Below the pieces are notes generated by a model. The model was not told where the DNA came from. It worked only from the letters and a program-made list of their open reading frames with translations, and did not search any database. A program made the translations under genes and the position numbers. Source: CAG-533 sp963645165 (GTDB taxonomy: Bacteria; Bacillota_I; Bacilli_A; RF39; UBA660). From it: a stretch of 17,960 nucleotides of DNA. Location: positions 1 to 17,960 of the forward strand of contig CAVIQT010000074.1 in NCBI GenBank assembly GCA_963645165.1, read 5' to 3'. Below, piece after piece: positions 6,251 through 12,926 of the stretch; the stretch's first letter is position 1; the number at the start of each line of letters is the position of its first letter.

Positions 6251-8806
6251 TTACATTGATAACTTAGATTCATTATCTATTTTATTACTACCATCTTCAA
6301 AGATATTCTCATCAAGTCCTTCTTCTATTAACTCGCCCTTTAAATCATTATCAATAATTCCTGCTAAGCTATCTCTTATTTGATTATTTCTATCATGTTC
6401 TTTATCAGTATCAATAAATATTTCTCTTAATTTATCTTTTAAAGTTCTTACTGACTTTTTACGTTCTTCATGTTTACCTTGTTTTTTTAATTTATCAATA
6501 TAATATACAAACGCACCTAGCCCCGCTCCAAATAAAACACTTATAGTCGCAGCCCCAAGAGGTACAGAGCCAGCAATAAGTGAAACTATCGCCACTGCAA
6601 ATGATGACAAATATATAGCGCGATTCTTAGTTTCTTCCTTTATAACCTTATGTGCTCTAGGAGTTCTTCTAATATTAACTCTCTCTTCTTCAGTTAAACT
6701 TTCCCATTTTTTCAATGAAGTAAATACGCTTGTCGGGATTTTTTTATCTTCAAATCCCTCTAAAACTAAATATTTCCCATCTGCTGTTTGATACTTAACT
6801 TTATATTTTTTGCCAATAACTAAATCTACATAATCTTTAATACTGCAAACTTCATCTTTAATTAATTTTCCATTATAAACAACTAAGTTATCTCTATCCT
6901 GCCACTCTTTTAAAGTACAAGCATATGATTTTAAAACTTTAAATGGTGTATTATCATCAAGCTCTATTTCATAATAACTTTCAGTTTCATTAATTACTTT
7001 ATACTTTTGTCCCTTAGTTAAACGGCTATAATATTCTTCAAACCCTTTAGGTGCATTACCTTGATATACAATATAAAATTCATCATTACTATCTTCATGT
7101 GGTGGAAGAAGTAAAGAACTTTCACTTGCTTGTGGTTTAATTGGTTCTTCTTTTTCTTTCTTTTTTGGTTCATTTCCATAATACATATTATTTAAAGCAT
7201 CTTTAAATTTAGGATCATTAGTTTTTAACCCAGTTAATGAATAACCAATATAGTTCCATGTTTCTGGAATAACAAATGTCATTTTAGGATAAGTACCATT
7301 AAGTTCATTAAATGTTATTTTATCATTATCTATACTTTTAATAGTATAAGCCCTATTTAACTCTAATTCATCATCAATTAAATCAGCATTCTCTTTTGGT
7401 ACATACAAATATACTTTTTTACCAGGCGCATACATATTATTAAATTCTTCTTCACTCATAAATGAAGACTTTGGTAAATTATCATTTAAATTTTTAAATG
7501 AATATGAATCTAAACTTTCATTTTGAACTATATATTCTTCCCCTAATTCTAAATCTTTATAATCTAGCGGATTATCTTTATTATCAAACCCAATAAATAT
7601 TACTTTTTTATCTTCTAAAGGTGTAGATGTAATTTCACTCTTTTCATGATTAGATTCTAAATTATGTTTTTCTTCGGGATTATTTACTGGTTCTACTTCA
7701 TCATGATTAACTAAAGTATCTTGATGTTCTATTTTCTCATCTTTTTCTATATTATTTTCACTTAAAACATTTCCATTTACACTTACCATTAAAGATGCAA
7801 ATAATTTATTTAATTCATTATCTTTCTTATTAACTTCTTTTTCTAAATTAGAAGCATTAACAATTAATTCACGATACATTACAAAATCATTATTAAGTTT
7901 ATCAAAACAACCATTTAAATCACTTAACTCACTACTAGAAAAACCATATACTTTAGCAAAATTTAATGAATTATATATATGATCACTAAGACTTTGAGCA
8001 CGATTTATATCATCAAAAGATAATAAACTAGTTCTTTCTCTTTGTTTAGTTAATTTTTCTAAAACACTCTTTGCATTATGATACCCTCTAGTTAATTCAT
8101 TATACTTTGTCGCATGCGCACTAATTTCTTTTATATTATTAGAGTTTAATTTTTTAATTTCATGATATTCCTTATCAATCGCATTCTTTAAATCTTCTAA
8201 AGACTTTTCTCTTCTTTCAATATCTGCTTCTAAATCTTTATCAAAAGCTTTAGTATTTATAATATTTTTAAGAGCTCTAATGTCAGTATCAAAACCAGTT
8301 AAACCACTTTCTCCAGTAATATCAGTATAAGGATTATATTTCTTTTCTTTATTATTATCTTTAACTAACTCTTCTACTTTTTTAATACTATCAAAAATAC
8401 TTTCAACATTATGAGATAAATACTCTCTAGACTTTGTTTTTTCTAAGTTTCCCCTTGCACTCTCAAGAGCCATCTTACTTTCAGGTATTCTATCTAATAA
8501 TTTATCAATATCATCAGTAGTTAATATCCCATTATTTTTACAATAATCCATGTAAAAACCAAAATCGCCAGTAGTTGTTAATCCGGCGTCATTTAATCTA
8601 TTAATTAAATATAATGGTAAAGAAGTATCTAAAAAATCATCACTATTTGCTCTACTCATCGCATTATAACTATTAATCCTTTCAGATTCTTCCTCAATTA
8701 AACTTTTTTGCTTTCTAGTTAATTTAGGTCTATCTTCTTCAGATAATCTTCCAATTCTCTCAAGTCTTTCCTTAATTTTTAATTTTTCCTCTTCTGATAA
8801 TGCCAT
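6251..8806 (-). CDS. 851-aa multi-module protein: coiled coils, four beta-rich repeats, membrane hairpin
   Basis: Unrecognised. Residues 1-350 are helical and highly charged, with coiled-coil-like stretches (about 110-150, 190-260, 315-335). Residues 350-400 form an acidic linker. Then come four related units of 55-65 residues (about 401-456, 464-518, 576-635, 641-703). Each has a strand such as VIFIGF, VYLYV, YIVYQG or LVVYNG; then a L..G..Y.V core (LELGEEYIVQN, LTKGQKYKVIN, VIGKKYKVKY); a Y/D-rich strand pair; and a P...F...W/F end. They look like small SH3-like barrels. A low-complexity linker (545-575) splits units 2 and 3. Residues 719-777 are the HKVIKEE/two-helix hairpin/KLKKQG module, followed by a charged 75-residue tail. 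There is no signal peptide, so most of it should face the cytoplasm, anchored near its C-terminus. It has its own promoter (8838-8866). Confidence 0.9.
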   Translation of the reverse strand: MALSEEEKLKIKERLERIGRLSEEDRPKLTRKQKSLIEEESERINSYNAMSRANSDDFLDTSLPLYLINRLNDAGLTTTGDFGFYMDYCKNNGILTTDDIDKLLDRIPESKMALESARGNLEKTKSREYLSHNVESIFDSIKKVEELVKDNNKEKKYNPYTDITGESGLTGFDTDIRALKNIINTKAFDKDLEADIERREKSLEDLKNAIDKEYHEIKKLNSNNIKEISAHATKYNELTRGYHNAKSVLEKLTKQRERTSLLSFDDINRAQSLSDHIYNSLNFAKVYGFSSSELSDLNGCFDKLNNDFVMYRELIVNASNLEKEVNKKDNELNKLFASLMVSVNGNVLSENNIEKDEKIEHQDTLVNHDEVEPVNNPEEKHNLESNHEKSEITSTPLEDKKVIFIGFDNKDNPLDYKDLELGEEYIVQNESLDSYSFKNLNDNLPKSSFMSEEEFNNMYAPGKKVYLYVPKENADLIDDELELNRAYTIKSIDNDKITFNELNGTYPKMTFVIPETWNYIGYSLTGLKTNDPKFKDALNNMYYGNEPKKKEKEEPIKPQASESSLLLPPHEDSNDEFYIVYQGNAPKGFEEYYSRLTKGQKYKVINETESYYEIELDDNTPFKVLKSYACTLKEWQDRDNLVVYNGKLIKDEVCSIKDYVDLVIGKKYKVKYQTADGKYLVLEGFEDKKIPTSVFTSLKKWESLTEEERVNIRRTPRAHKVIKEETKNRAIYLSSFAVAIVSLIAGSVPLGAATISVLFGAGLGAFVYYIDKLKKQGKHEERKKSVRTLKDKLREIFIDTDKEHDRNNQIRDSLAGIIDNDLKGELIEEGLDENIFEDGSNKIDNESKLSM

Positions 8807-8837
8807 TATACACCGTCCTCTTTTCTTTTTGATACCT

Positions 8838-8866
8838 ATTATAATAGTTAAAAACTTTTAAATCAA
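8838..8866 (-). promoter_or_regulatory. Internal promoter for the 851-aa gene
   Basis: TTGATT (8866-8861), a 17-base spacer and a perfect TATAAT (8843-8838) on the minus strand, predicting a start near 8831, about 24 bases before the ATG. No terminator separates this gene from the upstream 450-aa gene, so it can also be reached by readthrough. Confidence 0.7.
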
Positions 8867-8872
8867 TTAAAA

Positions 8873-10225
8873 TTATAAACTATATGACTTATTTTCTTTA
8901 TTTTCTAACACTAAAGCATCAAAACTATTTACATTAAATACTGCATTAGGTAATTCCTCTAACATAACATATTCATTATAAGTTCCATTTTTAAACTTAT
9001 AACCAGCAAATGTATATGTTCCATCCGGAACTAACTTACGATAATTTTCATCATGAACAAACTTACCAGGAACAAACCCATTAAATGTTATCTTATCACC
9101 TAGTTTAAAATTACGTTCTCTAGCATATAAATCATTCATCTCTTCTAAACCAAATGCTCTTTTCTGTCTTTCTGAAACTCCCATATAAGCAGCAATATCC
9201 TTACTGCTTAATTTCATCTCTTTTAATCTATTTTCTTTAATTCTAGTAAGTAATTCCGATACACTAGGATCTTTTGCCTTAGATTCCTCATATCTTTCTA
9301 AAATATCTACTGGCTTATCTTGTACTTCTACTTTTCTATGTTTATTTTCATAAAATTCATAACCAATTGGTTCTTTTGTTTTTGGTTTTTCTTCATTTAT
9401 AGATGTAGCTTTTACTTCAACAGTATTTGCATCATTATTAATAATTACATGAGGCGGTCTAACTTCTAACTTAGAAATACCATAATCAGCACATAAAGCA
9501 TCCAAATCTAACTTAGCCTTAGCCTTATTAGTTTTCATAGAAGACAATTTATCTTTTAACTTTGACTGAAGAAATGCCACCGCATTTTTAGTATCTTCAG
9601 ATAAATTCATTCTAAAAATAGTACTATTAATTAAAAGCGTATCACCTATTAAACTTTGTATTCTCTCTTCTGTTTTAAAATTTGATATATACGCATCATA
9701 CATCGGAGTCTTAGCTTCAATTTCCGCCATCTTAGCTTTTAACTCTTCTCTTTTAGCAAGTTCTTCTCTTATTAAATCAAAAAAAGTATTATTTCTTGCC
9801 TCTATACTAGATTCATTATCCTCACTTAAATATACATAACTTTTAGTCATATCAACAATTTCTTCTTCAATTTGCCTTTTAGAAGTTAATAACTGATTAT
9901 ACATATATATTGGCATGTATTTAGTAGCTAACCCCTGAATCCTAGAAGACAAATCCGTAATAACATTTTTAGAATTATCCTTAAAAAAAGATGAATCCTT
10001 TCTTAATATAGCCTCCAAAGAATGAGCATAAGCCATAACCTCATCCTCAAAATTATAAGGAGTTATTGAAGAATCAATTTCAGACTCTAGAGTATCATAA
10101 GTATTTACAAAGTTATCAAAATCCCCATTAAATATTTTAATGCGGGCTCTAGCAAAATCAGAAATATTTATTTTTCTTTCCTGTAATAATTTTTGTAAAT
10201 TATCAAGTTTCTCTTTCTCACTCAT
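8873..10225 (-). CDS. 450-aa helical protein with one C-terminal copy of the beta-rich module
   Basis: Unrecognised, soluble, no signal peptide. Residues 1-250 are predominantly helical and charged, with coiled-coil-like segments (about 110-180). Residues 255-300 are a Pro/Lys-rich linker. Residues 300-370 are helical again and include LSSKDIAAYMGVSERQK, which looks like a helix-turn-helix but is too isolated to call DNA-binding. Residues 379-438 repeat the unit seen four times in the 851-aa protein: strand KITFNGF, LVPDGTYTFAGYKF core, EYVMLEELPNAVFNVNSF end. The order helical part, linker, module is also that of the first half of the 851-aa protein, so the two genes probably descend from a duplication. 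The ribosome site is AAAGGAG, seven bases from the ATG. It starts 18 bases after the preceding gene. Confidence 0.88.
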   Translation of the reverse strand: MSEKEKLDNLQKLLQERKINISDFARARIKIFNGDFDNFVNTYDTLESEIDSSITPYNFEDEVMAYAHSLEAILRKDSSFFKDNSKNVITDLSSRIQGLATKYMPIYMYNQLLTSKRQIEEEIVDMTKSYVYLSEDNESSIEARNNTFFDLIREELAKREELKAKMAEIEAKTPMYDAYISNFKTEERIQSLIGDTLLINSTIFRMNLSEDTKNAVAFLQSKLKDKLSSMKTNKAKAKLDLDALCADYGISKLEVRPPHVIINNDANTVEVKATSINEEKPKTKEPIGYEFYENKHRKVEVQDKPVDILERYEESKAKDPSVSELLTRIKENRLKEMKLSSKDIAAYMGVSERQKRAFGLEEMNDLYARERNFKLGDKITFNGFVPGKFVHDENYRKLVPDGTYTFAGYKFKNGTYNEYVMLEELPNAVFNVNSFDALVLENKENKSYSL

Positions 10226-10243
10226 GATGATACTCCTTTCTTA

Positions 10244-10666
10244 TTATACTAATTCTTCTCTTGTAAGCTTAGATACCTTTATAGCTTCATCTAAATTTAT
10301 ATCACTTAAATCAAAACTTTCATGAATCTTACTTAATATTAAATTAGAGTCATTTATTAATTTTAATCTTGTATTTATTCTTTTAATTAAATCTTCAACT
10401 ACTTCTTTAACTCTAAAATCAAGAACATCTAAATCTGTATCAAATGTTAAATAATCTACTCCATCAGATACCGTACTAACTCTATTTAAATATCTTTTTT
10501 CTAACTTATTTTCTTCTAAAATTTCATCTATTTTAACCGCATACTTAAGTACATCAGCTACATAATTATCTATCTCTTCATTAACAGATTTAATTTTAAA
10601 CGCAGCAAGAACCTTACCTGTCGCAGTCTTTTCTTCTTCACTTTCATATAATAAGTTATCTTCCAT
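10244..10666 (-). CDS. Small helical protein of unknown function
   Basis: 140 residues from the ATG at 10666. The frame is open 20 codons further upstream, but AGGAGGAAT stands directly before this ATG and the longer form would overlap the preceding gene. The protein has no signal or membrane segment and is acidic at its N-terminus (MEDNLLYESEEE). Helices dominate (SVNEEIDNYVADVLKYAV, VKEVVEDLIKRINTRLKL) with a short DYLTFDTDLDVLDF strand-like stretch. It sits between the secreted TasA-like gene and the 450-aa gene with short gaps, so it is part of the same transcript. Nothing links it to a known family. Confidence 0.87.
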   Translation of the reverse strand: MEDNLLYESEEEKTATGKVLAAFKIKSVNEEIDNYVADVLKYAVKIDEILEENKLEKRYLNRVSTVSDGVDYLTFDTDLDVLDFRVKEVVEDLIKRINTRLKLINDSNLILSKIHESFDLSDINLDEAIKVSKLTREELV

Positions 10667-10703
10667 TCTTATTCCTCCTAATATATTAATTTTATTTAAG
10701 CCA

Positions 10704-11381
10704 TTATACTGGATCAGTTGCTTCACCAGTAATTGCTATCTTCAAATGTATCTCTGAACCAATCGCTTTATTTGGTAATGTTGTATCATATAAAAGCCAT
10801 GTTTGAAGTTTATATATATGAGTACTTCCTGCATTAACTGTAACGTCAGATGCAATAATACCATTTGTTTTACCTGTTCCTAAATTAAAAGTTTCATTTA
10901 GACTAGCAGTCTTTGCTAAAATAGTACTAGTACTTTCTGAATTTGTTCCCTGATACCTCTTTAAATTCATACGAATATTTTTCCAAGTAGGTTCATCAGA
11001 AGCCCCAGACTTTTTTACAATAACCTTATCAGTAACACTAGCATAATCAGGATTATCAGCAACAGTTATAGTATATTTATACGCAATAGTACCTGTATTT
11101 TTAATAACAAAAGAATAAATATTATTAGTAAGTGCTAACCCTTCCGCATCTGTTACCGGATTCATACCCGTAATACTAAGCGCATCAGAATCAGATAAAG
11201 TATTCCCACTAGTATTATTAAACGCTATAGTTAAATCACCAACATTCATTGACTGTGTATTACTATCTTGCTGTGTATTTTCAAATAAAGCATATGAAGA
11301 ACCAAATATAACAAATATAATTAATAAAAGGCTCGCTGCAGATAAAGATAATTGTTTTTTAAGTAATTTATTTATATACAT
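10704..11381 (-). CDS. Secreted or surface protein with SipW/TasA-like leader
   Basis: 225 residues. A basic start and hydrophobic segment (residues 11-29) run into SSYALFENTQQDSNT followed by MNVGDLTIAF. This arrangement (hydrophobic leader, S/T-Y-A-F/L-F, then a strand G-D/T-L) is that of the SipW-cognate signal class found in TasA/camelysin-type fibre proteins. The rest is a beta-sandwich-like chain rich in Thr, Ser and Asn with a conserved-looking SFVIKNTGTIAYKYTITV segment, ending in a strand LKIAITGEA. It is probably exported and surface-bound. No SipW-type signal peptidase or second fibre gene is in the window. It is the first gene of the minus-strand cluster, behind the promoter at 11408-11436. 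The ribosome site is AGAGGT. Confidence 0.82.
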   Translation of the reverse strand: MYINKLLKKQLSLSAASLLLIIFVIFGSSYALFENTQQDSNTQSMNVGDLTIAFNNTSGNTLSDSDALSITGMNPVTDAEGLALTNNIYSFVIKNTGTIAYKYTITVADNPDYASVTDKVIVKKSGASDEPTWKNIRMNLKRYQGTNSESTSTILAKTASLNETFNLGTGKTNGIIASDVTVNAGSTHIYKLQTWLLYDTTLPNKAIGSEIHLKIAITGEATDPV

Positions 11382-11407
11382 AATTCATACCTCTATTTTC
11401 TATAACA

Positions 11408-11436
11408 ATAATAACAAATAATAAAGTTTTTAGCAA
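11408..11436 (-). promoter_or_regulatory. Promoter of the envelope cluster
   Basis: TTGCTA (11436-11431), 17 bases, TATTAT (11413-11408) on the minus strand, with the ATG of the TasA-like gene at 11381. Its -35 box forms one arm of the inverted repeat AGCAA/TTGCT with the -35 of the divergent rpsT promoter. Confidence 0.6.
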
Positions 11437-11444
11437 CATTTTAA

Positions 11445-11473
11445 TTGCTTTTTACATAAGTTTTTGATACAAT
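11445..11473 (+). promoter_or_regulatory. Promoter of rpsT
   Basis: TTGCTT (11445-11450), 17 bases, TACAAT (11468-11473). The start should be near 11480, giving a leader of about 25 bases with an AAGGAAGGAG ribosome site. It is back to back with the promoter of the minus-strand cluster. Confidence 0.6.
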
Positions 11474-11504
11474 CAATAATGTATTTAAGGAAGGAGTGTA
11501 AACT

Positions 11505-11768
11505 ATGCCTAATATTAAAAGTTCTAAAAAAAGCGTAAGAACTGATAAAATCAAAACTTCTAGTAATACTTCTTATACTTCAAGAGTTAAAAATGGAATG
11601 AAAAAACTAGAAAAAGCTATTAAAGAAAATGATAAAGAAAAAGCAAGTTCTACATTAAAAACTACTTTAGCTAATATTGATAAATGCGCAAGTAAAGGAT
11701 TAATGAAAAAGAATACTTGTGATAGACAAAAAGCAAGATTAAATAAAAAAGTTAAAGAAATGAATTAA
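11505..11768 (+). CDS. rpsT: 30S ribosomal protein S20
   Basis: 87 residues, the usual length for bS20, a helical protein that binds 16S rRNA early in 30S assembly. It shows the family start MPNIKSSKKSVRT, a basic chain of helices, and the typical C-terminal half with LANIDKCASKGLMKKNT followed by RQKARLNKKVKEM. Two cysteines (in DKCASKG and NTCDRQ) are unusual positions but harmless. The strong ribosome site AAGGAAGGAG and its own promoter and terminator make it a single-gene transcript, as expected for rpsT. Confidence 0.96.
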   Translation: MPNIKSSKKSVRTDKIKTSSNTSYTSRVKNGMKKLEKAIKENDKEKASSTLKTTLANIDKCASKGLMKKNTCDRQKARLNKKVKEMN

Positions 11769-11783
11769 ATCATTTCTTTTTTT
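11754..11783 (+). terminator. Terminator of rpsT
   Basis: AAAGAAATGA (11754-11763), a six-base loop and TCATTTCTTT (11770-11779), followed by T to 11783. The stem overlaps the last rpsT codons. Confidence 0.88.
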
Positions 11784-11794
11784 ATATATATTTG

Positions 11795-11815
11795 TTATCA
11801 TGATATTAGTGATAA
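11795..11815 (+). promoter_or_regulatory. Possible extended -10 and inverted repeat before the transglutaminase gene
   Basis: TG, one base, then TATCAT (11796-11801) is an extended -10, giving a transcript start near 11808, only about 11 bases before the ATG. The same bases form the inverted repeat TTATCA/TGATAA (11795-11800, 11810-11815) and the palindrome TATCATGATA (11796-11805). No Shine-Dalgarno site is seen. Confidence 0.4.
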
Positions 11816-11818
11816 GAT

Positions 11819-12724
11819 ATGAAAAAAATAATTAAATGGATAATATTTTTAGGACTAATAACCCTAGCAATTTTAAATATAGATAAAATAACTGACTACT
11901 TTTCAGAATTACTTTCAGATACCCCTAAATTAGTTATTCCTGAAAAAAACGAATACTATAAAAATGTTAGTTATTCATTTGTTCAAGAAAGTGAAGATTT
12001 CATTCCCTATAGTAAACAAGATTTAAAAAATATATTCTATTCAATACTTAATAATGGATATACTAACTTTACCTTTTATTGTCCAAAAGAATATACTGAC
12101 TGTTTAACTGATACTGAATCAATTATTAAAGATGATACCCTTCTTACTAATATTAATAATTTTGTCCACCCATTTAATAACTTTAGTAACATTAATGTCG
12201 TATACTCCTCTATTGGGGAAGTTAATGTAAAAGTTACAAAACTATATAGTAATGAAGATATAGAAGCAGTAAAACATAAAATTAATGAAATATATAATGA
12301 AATTATTACTGAAGATATGTCTTTAGATGATAAAATACTTACTATCCATGACTATATAATAAATAATACCAAATATGATCAAGAAAGAACTAATAATAAT
12401 AGTCCCTATAAATCTAATATTGCCTATGGTCCATTACTTCAAGGCTATGCCGTATGTGGTGGTTATGCTGATGCCATGGCACTATTTCTAAACAAATTAA
12501 ATATCCCTAACTATAAAATTGCATCCCTCACCCATGTATGGAATGCAGTTAAAATAGATGATAAATGGTTACATTTAGACCTAACTTGGGATGATCCAGT
12601 CGCTCTTAATTCCGATAAAGATACCCTACTTCATAAATTTTATTTAATAAATACAGAAAAACTAGAAAGCTATAAAATAGATAATCATGAATATGACAAA
12701 CTAACCTATAAAGAATTATCTTAA
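11819..12724 (+). CDS. Membrane-anchored transglutaminase-like protein
   Basis: 301 residues with an N-terminal membrane helix (about 4-20, IIKWIIFLGLITLAIL) that puts the rest outside the cell. The C-terminal half is a transglutaminase-like core: helix LDDKILTIHDYIINNTKYD, then YAVCGGYADAMALFLNKL with the catalytic Cys213, THVWNAVKID with His239, and KWLHLDLTWDDP with Asp254, the full Cys-His-Asp triad. Bacterial members of this fold are mostly proteases or cross-linking enzymes; which applies here is unknown. Residues 40-160 form a separate domain with several strands and two extra cysteines (88 and 95). The start lacks a clear ribosome site, so translation may be weak or leaderless-like. 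A terminator follows at 12728-12758. Confidence 0.9.
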   Translation: MKKIIKWIIFLGLITLAILNIDKITDYFSELLSDTPKLVIPEKNEYYKNVSYSFVQESEDFIPYSKQDLKNIFYSILNNGYTNFTFYCPKEYTDCLTDTESIIKDDTLLTNINNFVHPFNNFSNINVVYSSIGEVNVKVTKLYSNEDIEAVKHKINEIYNEIITEDMSLDDKILTIHDYIINNTKYDQERTNNNSPYKSNIAYGPLLQGYAVCGGYADAMALFLNKLNIPNYKIASLTHVWNAVKIDDKWLHLDLTWDDPVALNSDKDTLLHKFYLINTEKLESYKIDNHEYDKLTYKELS

Positions 12725-12727
12725 AAT

Positions 12728-12758
12728 AAAAATTCATACATCAAGTATGAATTTTTTT
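12728..12758. terminator. Shared terminator between convergent genes
   Basis: AAAAATTCATAC (12728-12739), loop ATCAA, GTATGAATTTTT (12745-12756), then T to 12758. A and T runs on both sides let it serve the transglutaminase gene (+) and the 49-aa and recD2 genes (-). Confidence 0.88.
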
Positions 12759-12906
12759 AACTTATATTCATCAAATCAGCAGCATCATCTACTAAATGAT
12801 TCATTTTCCTCTTTAAAGACTTTTTATCTTTCATTAAATCACTTACACAAGTATATAAACCAATACCAGCTGCTGCTCCAATCATCAATAATAGAGAGTC
12901 TTTCAA
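12757..12906 (-). CDS. 49-aa membrane protein with TTG start
   Basis: Starting at the TTG 12906-12904, behind the strong ribosome site GGAGAGGTGA (seven bases away), the frame encodes 49 residues: MKDSLLLMIGAAAGIGLYTC, then VSDLMKDKKSLKRKMNHLVD, then DAADLMNIS, with TAA at 12759. Residues 4-22 are a Gly/Ala-rich membrane helix; the rest is a charged amphipathic helix. This resembles small YtxH-like membrane proteins in layout, but no family is certain. It lies 20 bases after recD2 on the same strand and ends in the shared terminator. There is no ATG that would give a better product. Confidence 0.72.
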   Translation of the reverse strand: MKDSLLLMIGAAAGIGLYTCVSDLMKDKKSLKRKMNHLVDDAADLMNIS

Positions 12907-12926
12907 ATTATCACCTCTCCATTATT

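Noticed and set aside
6251..10225. Phage tail or tape-measure proteins as an explanation of the long helical proteins.
   Set aside because: No capsid, portal, terminase, integrase or lysis gene is nearby, and the beta modules plus C-terminal membrane hairpin do not fit.
10140..10325. 61-codon plus-strand frame.
   Set aside because: It is antisense to two well-supported minus-strand genes and has no ribosome site or family-like sequence.
10667..10726. 20-codon upstream extension of the 140-aa gene.
   Set aside because: It would overlap the end of the TasA-like gene, and AGGAGG precedes the internal ATG.
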